DNA of 64,000 nt, from positions 1-64,000 of the forward strand of contig JBBAVI010000014.1 of NCBI GenBank assembly GCA_040397785.1. Direction: 5' to 3'. Shown here piece after piece: positions 9,019-17,057 of the stretch. The position numbers were made by a program, and so were the translations under genes. The DNA comes from M3007 sp040397785 (GTDB lineage: Bacteria > Bacteroidota > Bacteroidia > Chitinophagales > Saprospiraceae). A model generated the notes under the pieces. It made no database searches and had not been told where the DNA came from. It worked only from the letters and a program-made list of their open reading frames with translations. Numbering within the stretch: position 1 is the stretch's first letter; the number at the start of each line of letters is the position of its first letter.

Positions 9019-9612
9019 ATGCAAGAACAAAATAAACATTTATTGCAGCAAGCCCTGGGGCAACTTCCAGCCTACGAACCCCCAATGGGCATTTGGGAAG
9101 AAATTCAGACTGCCCTGGATGCCGATCAACTGTTGCAGCAGCAATTGCCCGCTTTGCCGAATTATACGCCCCCGGATGCCGTGTGGGATGCCATTGAAAA
9201 CCAATTGCCTAAACAACGCAGGTTTGGCAGGGTGCTCTTCCTGCGCCTTGCCGCTGCTGCGGTGCTTCTGGGCATGGCCATCGGGGTGTGGTGGCTAACA
9301 GGAGTGCGTGCCGAAGAAGCCATCATCGTTCAAACCCAGGAAATTGCCGACCCAAATATCCTCGAAACCACCCAGGCACCAGAAGACAGTGCTTTTCTGT
9401 TTGTGCAGAAATTTTGTGAAACGCAGGTGCCCATTTGCCAGGACCCTGCTTTTGAAGCCTTGAAAACCGAATTAGATGAACTCTCTGAAGCCAAAGAAGC
9501 CTTGCGCGCCGCCCTGGGGTCCTACAGCGACGACCCGGCCCTGGCCGAACAAATGATCCGCATCGAACGGGAACGGTCGGCCTTGTTACAACAAATCATG
9601 CAACTGATTTAG
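9019..9612 (+). CDS. single-pass membrane protein, probable anti-sigma factor
   Basis: 197 residues from the ATG at 9019; a TTG at 8971 would add 16 poorly placed residues. The cytoplasmic part (1-about 72) has two similar short segments, LGQLPAYEPPMGIWEEIQ and LPALPNYTPPDAVWDAIENQ, an internal repeat of about 38 residues. One transmembrane helix (about 77-100, LFLRLAAAAVLLGMAIGVWWL) and a periplasmic tail with charged helices (AKEALRAALGSYSDDP) follow. The gene lies 59 bases after the ECF sigma gene, the usual place for an anti-sigma factor. No zinc-binding ZAS motif is visible, so the role rests on position and topology. Confidence 0.7.
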   Translation: MQEQNKHLLQQALGQLPAYEPPMGIWEEIQTALDADQLLQQQLPALPNYTPPDAVWDAIENQLPKQRRFGRVLFLRLAAAAVLLGMAIGVWWLTGVRAEEAIIVQTQEIADPNILETTQAPEDSAFLFVQKFCETQVPICQDPAFEALKTELDELSEAKEALRAALGSYSDDPALAEQMIRIERERSALLQQIMQLI

Positions 9613-9646
9613 TAGCGAAACTTTAAGCAAATAAAACAACCCAAAT

Positions 9647-10528
9647 ATGAAATATTTAATGCTTCTGTTTACCTGCTGCCTCGTTTTAAATACGGGTTGG
9701 GGCCAAACCACCCTGCAGGTTTTAACAAAAACGGTCCAAAAAACAGTCGCCTGGAAACCCGGGTATAGCGTAGAAATAAACGGTGAAAAGGCGGAAATTC
9801 AGGTTATACCCGGCAAAGATGCCCAGGTTTTTGTCAAAGCAGAATTGAGCGCCAAACACCCCAATCCCGATTCTGCCCGCTTGGACCTGGATACCTGGAA
9901 ATTTGTAGTGACTACCGTCGGAAAAGTGATTTATGTGCGGGCTTACATCGGCTTGTCGGCCAAAGCAAAGTTGCCTTCGTCCAGCATGAAATCGAAAATC
10001 ATCGTACAAGTACCTGCTGCCTGTCCGGTTAAACTTGTCAACAAATTCGGCAGTGCCAAATTGGAAAAGTTGGATGGACCGATCGCGCTCAATGGGGAGT
10101 TTTGCAGTTTTGACCTGGTTCAATTGGGCGGAAAAGTGCAAATCGACAGTAAATATGGCAATGTACAAGCCCAAACCCTGGGCGGTCCCCTGCAAATTTC
10201 AATCCGACGCGCCGATTTATCGGTGCTGGGTATGAAAAATACTTGCGCCATCGAGAGTGAATACGGTGCGGTAATGCTCGAAACTTCGGCGCAAACCGGC
10301 GACGTAAACATCAAATCCAACAAATCGAATATCACGCTTCAAACCAAAGGGAAATCGGTACACAATTTTGACTTGAAAAGTGCTTACGGTACTTTGCAAT
10401 TGCCTGAAAAATGGGCCTTCCGAATCGAACAAACGGATGGACACACGAAACAGGCCCGCCTGCAAAGCGGCGTCGACTGGAAAAAAGTAACCATCGTGGC
10501 GAATTTTGGCAAAATTGAAATCCATTAG
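9647..10528 (+). CDS. exported GIN/DUF4097-like beta-helical protein
   Basis: 293 residues with a clear signal peptide (1-20, ending GWGQ). The mature part is a run of short beta strands with periodic glycine turns, such as FGSAKLEKLDGPIALNG, KYGNVQAQTLGGPLQIS and EYGAVMLETSAQTGDV, which resembles the DUF4097/GIN (auto-transporter adhesin head-like) fold in which stacked strands form a right-handed solenoid. Proteins of this family often follow ECF sigma/anti-sigma pairs in Bacteroidota. It is predicted to be periplasmic or surface-exposed. The biochemical role is unknown. It lies 34 bases after the probable anti-sigma gene in the same operon. Confidence 0.75.
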   Translation: MKYLMLLFTCCLVLNTGWGQTTLQVLTKTVQKTVAWKPGYSVEINGEKAEIQVIPGKDAQVFVKAELSAKHPNPDSARLDLDTWKFVVTTVGKVIYVRAYIGLSAKAKLPSSSMKSKIIVQVPAACPVKLVNKFGSAKLEKLDGPIALNGEFCSFDLVQLGGKVQIDSKYGNVQAQTLGGPLQISIRRADLSVLGMKNTCAIESEYGAVMLETSAQTGDVNIKSNKSNITLQTKGKSVHNFDLKSAYGTLQLPEKWAFRIEQTDGHTKQARLQSGVDWKKVTIVANFGKIEIH

Positions 10529-10555
10529 GTTTAATACGCTTAAAATCAATTAAAT

Positions 10556-11923
10556 ATGAAAAATCTGCTGACTTCTTTTTTGCTTGTAGCCCTTCAGGCG
10601 CTTCCTTTGATTGCGCAAAAGGATACCACTTTTATTCTACAGTCCACTGCGATTGCCCAAGATTCTATACAGCCCAGCATGCTCCTGGAAGTGCGCAATG
10701 AAGTACTCAAATTGCAGGAGCCGGTTCGTACACTTTTAAAGTTCAATGTGTTGTCGCTTACGCCTTTATTGACGGGCCGTAACCCGTTTTTATTGCAAAC
10801 GGGTACAGCATTGCCATGGCCCATCGATCTTCAAGTGGCGGCAGAACAAAAAATCGGAAATGCCTTTTCAATCGGGGTTCATCTGAATGCGAACCTTATT
10901 TCCAATGACTATTCCGAACCGGGTATTACGCCTGCATCAGATCGTGTTTTTTTGGGGAACTTTAGCTTACAACCAGAACTGCGTTGGTATTACTTTATGA
11001 AACGCTGGCAAAAAAATGGTGTGCAGGCTGCTAATTTGGCTGGACCCTACATAAGCGCAAACTATCGCTGGGTCCATTACCGCAATGGAACGGTGCGTAA
11101 TTCAATCAATAACATATATGGAGGGATTTTAATGTTTGGAATACAGCATCGTTTATTTAATCATGCCTATTTCGACATTGGATACGGATTGGGTATTTCA
11201 AGGCCGGAAGACCGTCCAACCTCCAACAATAAAACGACTTTGAATTCGGTGTTGCGGGTTCAAGTAGGGTTTGCGCTATCAAAGCCCAAGCGGCAAAATG
11301 TAGCGGCACCTAATTACTGCGAAGCCTTGCGTTGTTACCGCGAAGAACACCATTTGTTGAAATTCGATTTACTAAATTTATTTGATTTTTATTCAAATGG
11401 CACGATAACGCGCGTAAACCTTCGACCCAAAATAGCATTTGAGCAAAAAATAGGTGATTCTCCTTTTTCATTGGAGGGGGGATTAAACCTGGATCGGTGG
11501 ATTGCCCAAATTCAAATTAATCAAACGGATCCCCCATCTTCGAGTACCGGCCAAGATTTGGGGATCGAACTGGTACTTCAGCCGCGTTATTATTTCCAAA
11601 TGAAACGCAATATCGCGAAAGAAAAGGCAGGTAATAATCTCAATGGCATGTATTTGAGCTTGCATAATGGGTATAGGGTCAATTGGACACAATATAATTC
11701 AAGCACTTATCCCGAAAGTTCCACCAGAACCGAAACGCTTAACCTTGCCTTTCTGGTTGGATGTCAATATCGTTTTTTACGAAGGGGATTTGCCGATTTT
11801 TTCATTGGCGCAGGACGATCTTTTGCACAAAGTGCCACAAAACAAAATAGTCAGTACTTGTCCGAAACCAATAGCCAGGATTTGCTTCTAATCAGCAAAT
11901 TCCGCGTCGGGATGGCCTTTTAA
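10556..11923 (+). CDS. outer-membrane beta-barrel-like protein, internally duplicated (paralogue 1)
   Basis: 455 residues with a signal peptide (about 1-20, ending LIAQ). The protein consists of two related halves of about 180 residues. The N-half has LLKFNVLSLTP, AEQKIGNAFSIG, LRWYYFMKRW, ANLAGPYISANYRW and GIQHRLFNHAYFDIGYGLG. The C-half repeats the plan with LLKFDLLNLFD, FEQKIGDSPFSLE, PRYYFQMKRN, NNLNGMYLSLHNGYR and GCQYRFLRRGFADFFIGAG. A linker with CEALRCYREE joins them. Alternating hydrophobic residues and aromatic strand ends suggest an outer-membrane barrel. The following gene is a full-length paralogue, so an ancestral half-gene was duplicated and then the whole gene was duplicated. 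No match to a named porin family is recognised. Confidence 0.75.
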   Translation: MKNLLTSFLLVALQALPLIAQKDTTFILQSTAIAQDSIQPSMLLEVRNEVLKLQEPVRTLLKFNVLSLTPLLTGRNPFLLQTGTALPWPIDLQVAAEQKIGNAFSIGVHLNANLISNDYSEPGITPASDRVFLGNFSLQPELRWYYFMKRWQKNGVQAANLAGPYISANYRWVHYRNGTVRNSINNIYGGILMFGIQHRLFNHAYFDIGYGLGISRPEDRPTSNNKTTLNSVLRVQVGFALSKPKRQNVAAPNYCEALRCYREEHHLLKFDLLNLFDFYSNGTITRVNLRPKIAFEQKIGDSPFSLEGGLNLDRWIAQIQINQTDPPSSSTGQDLGIELVLQPRYYFQMKRNIAKEKAGNNLNGMYLSLHNGYRVNWTQYNSSTYPESSTRTETLNLAFLVGCQYRFLRRGFADFFIGAGRSFAQSATKQNSQYLSETNSQDLLLISKFRVGMAF

Positions 11924-11983
11924 GGGGCTTTACATTCTATACGCAATAAAACACACCGATTCAGGTAAAAAAACCATACCTCT

Positions 11984-13360
11984 ATGACCTACATCCGTTT
12001 GATCATCATAACCTGCTTTTTCGCTTTGCGCTTACAGGCACAAACCGATACCACCTTCATCCTCAACAGCACCTCGGTTGAAACCTTTTTACCGGCCATA
12101 GCACTCACGGAGGCCCGAACCGAAGTGTTGAAACTACAAGAGCCCGTAAAAACCTTGTTTAAGTTTAATTTATTGGCCCTTTCACCGATTACCACGGGAC
12201 GCGCATCGTTTGGGGAACAAGGCGGCGTGGTCAACTCCAGAAATTGGCCCGTGGATCTGGAATTTGGGGTAGAACAAAAATTGGGCAAGCATTTCTCCAT
12301 CGGGGTTTCTGCGTCCACCTCCGTTGTTTCTTATAATGCTTACAACCCCGACATTTACAGAAAACCAGGAACACAATATTTTCAAAACGTCACCCTGGAA
12401 GCAGAAGCGCGCTGGTATTTTGGGATGAAAAACCGCATCCTTGCCGGAAAACAGGCAAATAATCTATCCGGCCCGTATGTAGGTACCTCCTTTCGCTGGA
12501 TACATTGGCGCAAAGATGTAGTGGCTGAAAACGGGATCAATGATCAACGTGGGGCGTTTTTAAACTTGGGCGTTCAACACCGCGTTTTTAAACATGGCTA
12601 TTTCGATTTAGGCTATGGTTTTGGGTATTTGCGTTCAGAAGAAAGCACCTATTCGCGACGCAATCGTTATTTTTCGAGTGTTTTACGGGCCAAATTAGGC
12701 TTTGCAATCGCAGGCCCCAGTGCAAAAGACGACTCCAAAGGCAGTTATTGCGAGGCCTTGCGCTGTTTTCGGGAGGAGCGCAGCATGTTTAAGATAGACT
12801 TGCTCAATTTAATCAACTTCACTTCTTTTTATTACACCAAGGAGCTGGATTTGACGCCATCTGTTGCCTGGGAGCAAAAAATCAATGAATCTGCCTTTTC
12901 CATCGAAACGGAGTTTAATCTAAACATGCGTTTTAGCAGATTTCGAGTTACGGATTCAAATAATCAACGGGTAAAATCGGACTACCAATATTATAAGGCT
13001 GAGTTGGTGGTTCAACCAAGGTGCTATTTTGACTTGAAACGGCGTATCGCCAAAGGAACGGCTGGGAACAACCTTTCCGGTCCATATGCCGGCTTGCACA
13101 ATGTTTTTAGTAAAACCTGGATGAACGGAACTTTAACGATTGATCTACCAACAGAATTTAGGATTAACACCTACGGGGTTGGGCTTGTCATTGGTTGTCA
13201 ATATCGTTTCCTCCGCCACGGCTATGTTGATTTTAATATTGGTCGCGGGGTAAGTACGTCTTCTGGCCATATTATCGATTCCGAAGGGATCCGAAATGAT
13301 GTTAATGGCGATTGGGGTAAATATTTGATTGGGACGTTTAAGGTGGGGGTTGCTTTTTAG
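11984..13360 (+). CDS. outer-membrane beta-barrel-like protein, internally duplicated (paralogue 2)
   Basis: 458 residues, signal peptide about 1-19. It is collinear with the preceding gene, sharing DTTFILNST, EVLKLQEPVKTLFKFNLLAL, the two-half plan and the CEALRCFREE linker. The halves share FKFNLLALSP / FKIDLLNLIN, EARWYFGMKN / QPRCYFDLKR, ANNLSGPYVG / GNNLSGPYAGL and GVQHRVFKHGYFDLGYGFG / GCQYRFLRHGYVDFNIGRG. It is the last gene of the sigma operon: its stop overlaps a GTGATGA heptamer repeat and a strong terminator follows within 120 bases. Divergence between the paralogues is mostly in predicted loops, as expected for surface proteins. Confidence 0.75.
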   Translation: MTYIRLIIITCFFALRLQAQTDTTFILNSTSVETFLPAIALTEARTEVLKLQEPVKTLFKFNLLALSPITTGRASFGEQGGVVNSRNWPVDLEFGVEQKLGKHFSIGVSASTSVVSYNAYNPDIYRKPGTQYFQNVTLEAEARWYFGMKNRILAGKQANNLSGPYVGTSFRWIHWRKDVVAENGINDQRGAFLNLGVQHRVFKHGYFDLGYGFGYLRSEESTYSRRNRYFSSVLRAKLGFAIAGPSAKDDSKGSYCEALRCFREERSMFKIDLLNLINFTSFYYTKELDLTPSVAWEQKINESAFSIETEFNLNMRFSRFRVTDSNNQRVKSDYQYYKAELVVQPRCYFDLKRRIAKGTAGNNLSGPYAGLHNVFSKTWMNGTLTIDLPTEFRINTYGVGLVIGCQYRFLRHGYVDFNIGRGVSTSSGHIIDSEGIRNDVNGDWGKYLIGTFKVGVAF

Positions 13361-13381
13361 TGATGAGTGTTTTAGTGATGA
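13360..13381 (+). repeat. GTGATGA heptamers at the end of the ECF operon
   Basis: Two GTGATGA units (13360-13366 and 13375-13381), the first overlapping the TAG stop of the barrel gene. The same heptamer, in coding orientation, also sits at the ends of prfB and the MarR gene. Confidence 0.7.
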
Positions 13382-13476
13382 GTGTTGCGTTGCGTGGATG
13401 TGCCCCAAATATGGTTGATAAAATGGCCGTTTATGCGGTTTTGACGGTTAATTATGGCGATTTTATACTTGTTTTG

Positions 13477-13530
13477 CCCCAAACCCTTGTGACTTCGGAA
13501 AAATCATAAGGGTTTGGGGTTTGTTTTTTC
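13477..13530 (+). terminator. terminator of the ECF sigma/barrel operon
   Basis: Perfect 12-bp arms (CCCCAAACCCTT / AAGGGTTTGGGG) with a 19-base loop are followed by TTTGTTTTTT. Both the loop (GTGACTTCGG) and the T-rich tail (tttgttttttctacaaa) resemble the 55-bp tandem unit that follows, so the array seems to have grown from this terminator. Confidence 0.85.
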
Positions 13531-13944
13531 TACAAATTTCTACAAATGCNNNNNNNNNNNNNNNNNNNNNNNNNNNNNNNNNNNNNNNNNNNNNNNNNNN
13601 NNNNNNNNNNNNNNNNNNNNNNNNNNNNNNNNNNNNNNNNNNNNNNNNNATGACTTCTCCGAAGTCAGGAAGGGGGTGGTGATGTTTGTTTTTTCTACAA
13701 ATGCATGACTTCTCCGAAGTCAGGAAGGGGGTGGTGATGTTTGTTTTTTCTACAAATGCCTGACTTCTCCGAAGTCAGGAGGGGGTGGTGGTGTTTGTTC
13801 GTTTTCTACAAATGCGTGACTTCTCCGAAGTCAGGAGGGTGGTGATGATGTTTGTTTTTTCTACAAATGCATGACTTCTCCGAAGTCAGGAGGGTGGTGT
13901 GATGTTCTGTTCTTTTGCTACAATAGCATGACTTCTCCGAAGTC
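13494..13944 (+). repeat. 55-bp tandem repeat array interrupted by the assembly gap
   Basis: After the gap, copies begin at TGACTTCTCC at 13651, 13706, 13761, 13817, 13872 and 13929 (spacing 55, 55, 56, 55, 57). Each has the short palindrome GACTTC-tcc-GAAGTC, a G-rich stretch and TTTGTTTTTTCTACAAATGC. A degenerate copy is visible left of the gap from about 13491. There are no unique spacers, so this is not CRISPR. The true copy number is hidden by the gap. Confidence 0.9.
13550..13649. other. assembly gap of 100 Ns
   Basis: Exactly 100 unknown bases, the conventional size for a scaffold gap of unknown length. It lies inside the tandem array, which is probably what broke the assembly. Confidence 0.98.
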
Positions 13945-14005
13945 AGAATGAATCTGCGATTCTGTTTATTTTGTATTTGTTTGGTTATCAAGGAGTAATG
14001 AGGAG

Positions 14006-14066
14006 ATTCATCATTCATCATTCATCATTCATCACTCATCATTCATCATTCATCACTCATCACTCA
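14006..14066 (-). repeat. heptamer tandem repeat overlapping the prfB stop
   Basis: About eight 7-bp units that read ATGATGA/GTGATGA on the minus strand start at the prfB stop codon (14064-14066) and run downstream of it. The 7-bp unit contains TGA and is not a multiple of three, so it puts stop codons in every frame. Confidence 0.85.
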
Positions 14067-15174
14067 CTCCTCATCCGTTTCAACTGGCGTCGGATTACTC
14101 TCCCACATCAAATACGCCTTCAAAAACGGGCCTAAATCGCCGTTCAGGACGGCATCGGGGTTGTGTACTTTATAGCCGGAGCGCAGGTCTTTTACCCAGC
14201 GGTCGTCGAGTACATAGGAGCGGATTTGGCTGCCCCATTCAATTTTACTTTTGGTGGCTTCCACTTTGTCTTTTTCTTCCTGGCGTTTGCGCACTTCAAG
14301 GGCATACAAACGGCTTTTGAGCATCGTCATCGCGCGGTCACGGTTTTGGTGCTGGCTGCGTTCGGCCTGGCATTCAACGACTACCCCGGAAGGTAAATGT
14401 CGGAGGCGGACGGCAGATTCGGTCCGGTTTACGTGCTGACCACCGGCGCCCGAGGCGCGAAACACATCCATTTCAATGTCATCGGGTTTGATAACAATTT
14501 CGATGTCGTTGTCTTCTACCAAGGGGTAAATAAATACCGACGAAAAGGTTGTTTGGCGTTTGCCCTGGGCATTAAACGGGCTGATGCGTACCAGGCGGTG
14601 CACCCCATTTTCGCCTTTCAGCCAGCCATAAGCATAATCGCCCCGAATTTCGATGCTGGCCGATTTGATACCCGCGGCCTCACCGGCTTGTTCGAACAGT
14701 TCTGTTACTTTGAATCCGGATTTGTCGGCCCACATGCGGTACATGCGCAGGAGCATGGCCGACCAGTCGCATGCCTCTGTACCGCCTGCCCCGGCATTGA
14801 TGGTCAGGACGGCATTCATGGGGTCTTCGCGCTTGTTGAGGGTGCTGCGGAATTCGGCGTCGGCCAGAATTTCGGAAGTTTTGTGGTATTGCAAGTCCAC
14901 TTCTTCAGGCGTGGCCATTTCTTCGCGTTGGAATTCGTAGAGGCCTTCGAGGTCGTCTACTTCGCGGGCAAGATCGTGGAATTCATCGACCCATTTTTTG
15001 CTAATGCCCATTTTGCGCTGAATGGATTCGGCGCGTTTGGGGTCATTCCAAAAATTGGGATCGAGGGTTTGGCTGCTGAGGTCTTCTATCTCGCGGAGGC
15101 GGTTATCCACGTCAAAGATACCTCCTGAGGACCGCCAGCTTGTCTTTGAGTTCTTTCAGTTGCTCAATAGTCAT
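14064..15174 (-). CDS. prfB: peptide chain release factor 2, with programmed +1 frameshift
   Basis: RF2 ends translation at UGA and UAA codons on the ribosome. The first 20 codons run from ATG at 15174 (MTIEQLKELKDKLAVLRRYL) to an in-frame TGA at 15112-15114. After a +1 shift on CTT-T the frame continues as DVDNRLREIEDLSS to the stop at 14064, about 369 residues in total, normal for RF2. The catalytic GGQ loop (RASGAGGQHVNRTESAVRL) and the stop-codon reading part, with RISPF just before NAQGKRQTTFSS, are present. The long continuous frame starting at GTG 15110 alone would lack the N-terminus. The gene stands alone between a tandem repeat and the terminator of the FKBP operon. Confidence 0.97.
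15111..15126 (-). promoter_or_regulatory. prfB +1 recoding site (AGGAGG-TAT-CTT-TGA-C)
   Basis: Minus strand 15126-15111 reads AGGAGGTATCTTTGAC. It has the Shine-Dalgarno-like stimulator AGGAGG three bases before the slippery CTT and an in-frame TGA followed by C, the classical RF2 autoregulatory signal. When RF2 is scarce the ribosome slips and makes more RF2. A perfect Shine-Dalgarno match stands out here because ordinary genes in this window lack one. Confidence 0.97.
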
Positions 15175-15210
15175 GATCTGGAAACGGGTGGTTTTGGGGA
15201 TGATGAACAT

Positions 15211-15270
15211 AAAAAAGCCCGGATTTATACAGATGGTACCTGCTTTTGAAGCGCAATCTGCATAAATCCG
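15211..15270 (-). terminator. terminator of the nrnA-FKBP-FKBP operon
   Basis: Minus strand: arms CGGATTTATGCAGAT / ATCTGTATAAATCCG (15 bp, one mismatch) are followed by GGGC and six T. It lies 21 bases after the second FKBP gene and before prfB. Confidence 0.88.
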
Positions 15271-15291
15271 AGCAAGGGATGTTATAAAAAA

Positions 15292-16140
15292 CTAGGGCTC
15301 GATATTTACATAAAATACCAAATCCGAGTTTGGTGGAATTGCACCAGCTGGTTGGTCGCCGTATCCGAGTTTTGCCGGGATAAAGAAAATGTATTTACCG
15401 CCGCGGTTCATGAGTTGCAAACCTTCGTCGAAGCCAGGGATCATTTGACCCACAGTGAATGGCGTAGCGCCACCACGTTCGTACGAGTTGTCAAACATTT
15501 TACCATCTGATTTCAGGACACCGTAGTAGTTGGTTGGTACTTTTTCGCCCAATTTCACTTGTGCGCCCGTGCCTTGTTCTTGAACTACATATTCCAAGCC
15601 AGAAGCTGTTTTTTTCAAACGGTCGCCCAGTTTGTTGGCTTTATAATCGGCTAAGATCTGGTTGATGGTCGTTTGTACTTCCATACCGTTTGCTTTGGCC
15701 GCTTCTTCTTTTTTAGCAAGTTCCTCTTTGTTGAGCACCTCCACGAGGCTCACTTCAAAGCGTGCTACTTTTTCTTTTTTCAAAGCGGGTGGCAAGCTGG
15801 CGATCATCATGCTGTCCAAATCCTGATAAACCGTAGCGCTGTCCCCTTTTACCATCAACAACAATGCATCGTAAATAGGTGGAATACGTTTTGGCAATTT
15901 ATCTTTTTCAAAAAGCAAAATTTCACGCGCACCGCCTGTTTTCCAGGTGCTGCCCATGATGGTGTCGCCGACAAAAGTGGTTACGTTGACGAGTACTTTG
16001 TCGCCAGGCTGTGGTTTAACACCATCTTTTAGGTTTGTGTGGTTGATAAACCGAAAGCCGTGTTCTGTTTTGATACCCTTTTCTGTACATGCAGTTTGAA
16101 ACAGGGCAAAGCCGATAAAGGCCAGCAAAAGAATGCGCAT
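15292..16140 (-). CDS. FKBP-type peptidyl-prolyl cis-trans isomerase, lipoprotein
   Basis: 282 residues. The N-terminus MRILLLAFIGFALFQTAC is a lipoprotein signal with cysteine at 18. A poorly conserved N-terminal half (about 20-170) contains FEKDKLPKRIPPIYDALLLM and an alpha-helical stretch, as in dimerising FKBPs of the FkpA/Mip type. The FKBP domain (about 178-282) shows TASGLEYVVQEQGTGA, GVLKSDGKMFDNSYERG, PFTVGQMIPGFDEGLQLM and AKLGYGDQPAGAIPPNSDL. It should catalyse prolyl isomerisation and act as a chaperone for exported proteins at the envelope. It is the last gene of a three-gene minus-strand operon and is paralogous to the gene before it. Confidence 0.9.
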   Translation of the reverse strand: MRILLLAFIGFALFQTACTEKGIKTEHGFRFINHTNLKDGVKPQPGDKVLVNVTTFVGDTIMGSTWKTGGAREILLFEKDKLPKRIPPIYDALLLMVKGDSATVYQDLDSMMIASLPPALKKEKVARFEVSLVEVLNKEELAKKEEAAKANGMEVQTTINQILADYKANKLGDRLKKTASGLEYVVQEQGTGAQVKLGEKVPTNYYGVLKSDGKMFDNSYERGGATPFTVGQMIPGFDEGLQLMNRGGKYIFFIPAKLGYGDQPAGAIPPNSDLVFYVNIEP

Positions 16141-16193
16141 AAGTTGTTGTATTGTTTAGTCAAAAAATGATTTCAGACGATGTCCGAAACGAA

Positions 16194-17057
16194 TTATTGC
16201 ATTTCAATATAGAAAATCAAGTCTGCTTTGGCAGGAATTGGGCCACCGGGGGTGCCTTCTTCGCCATAAGCGAGTTGGTAAGGGATAAACAACGTAACGC
16301 GGCCGCCATGGTTCAACAATTGGGCACCTTCATCAAAACCTGCAATCATCTGGCCGATTCCGGTCGTGAAAGGCAAGGGTTCGTTGCGTTCAAAAGAGTT
16401 GTCGAATGGGCTACCATCGGTAAGACAGCCGTAATAATGGGCTTTTACCGCCTCGTTGGCTACAATACGTGCGCCTGTGCCTTGCTCGTGCACCATGTAC
16501 TGCAAGCCACTTGCCGTTTTTTTCAAATCTTTCAGGGTGCCTGCCTTATAGGCGGCGGCTAAAGTGGTGGATTGTGCTTTTACGGTTTCCAGTTTTTTCG
16601 CATTTTCGGCCTGTTTTGCTTCCAATTGCGCCGCCGTGATGATTTTTATCAGGGAAATATTGTAGCGCACATCTTTTTGGCTTTTCAATTCAGGGGGTAA
16701 AACCGCGCGAATGGTAGAGTCGATGGCCTGGTAAACCGTGCCGCTATCGCTTTCTGTCATTAATAATACGGCGTCGTACAAGGGTGGGACGCGGTCTTTC
16801 GGCAGTTTGTCTTTTTCAAAAAGTTTGTATTCACGTGGACTGCCCAACAAGCGGGTATTGGCCATCAGGGAATCGCCCACCCAGGTATCCACGTGTACCA
16901 CAATCGTTTGGCCAGGCATTGCTTTGGCCCCAGGACGGTTGGTGTGGTTCAAAAAGCGGTAACCGTGTTCGGTATTCACGATGTTTTGGGCAGTTGCTGA
17001 CTGAATCAGCAGAAAAAGGGCTATAAAAGCCGGCAACAAGCGGACAATTAATTTCAT
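16194..17057 (-). CDS. FKBP-type peptidyl-prolyl cis-trans isomerase, secreted
   Basis: 287 residues with an ordinary signal peptide (about 1-23, ending ATAQ) instead of the lipobox of its downstream paralogue. The N-terminal part shares TEHGYRFLNHTN, FEKDKLPKDRVPPLYDAVLLM and VLPPELKSQKDV with the paralogue. The FKBP domain (about 183-287) has TASGLQYMVHEQGTGA, DGSPFDNSFERNEPLPF, MIAGFDEGAQLLNHGG and AYGEEGTPGGPIPAKADL. Its ATG overlaps the TGA of the upstream phosphoesterase gene by four bases (ATGA), so translation is probably coupled. The pair looks like one soluble and one membrane-tethered version of the same periplasmic isomerase. Confidence 0.9.
   Translation of the reverse strand: MKLIVRLLPAFIALFLLIQSATAQNIVNTEHGYRFLNHTNRPGAKAMPGQTIVVHVDTWVGDSLMANTRLLGSPREYKLFEKDKLPKDRVPPLYDAVLLMTESDSGTVYQAIDSTIRAVLPPELKSQKDVRYNISLIKIITAAQLEAKQAENAKKLETVKAQSTTLAAAYKAGTLKDLKKTASGLQYMVHEQGTGARIVANEAVKAHYYGCLTDGSPFDNSFERNEPLPFTTGIGQMIAGFDEGAQLLNHGGRVTLFIPYQLAYGEEGTPGGPIPAKADLIFYIEMQ

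Noticed and set aside
13514..13708. Open frame across the N gap
   Set aside because: Half of it is unknown bases and the remainder is the tandem repeat.
13494..13944. Regular repeats of 55 bp with an internal palindrome as a CRISPR array
   Set aside because: The whole 55-bp unit is repeated without unique spacers, and no cas gene is nearby. It is a plain tandem array.
14397..15128. 243-codon plus-strand frame opposite prfB
   Set aside because: Antisense shadow of the RF2 gene; low-complexity Phe/Gly/Val composition and no motif.
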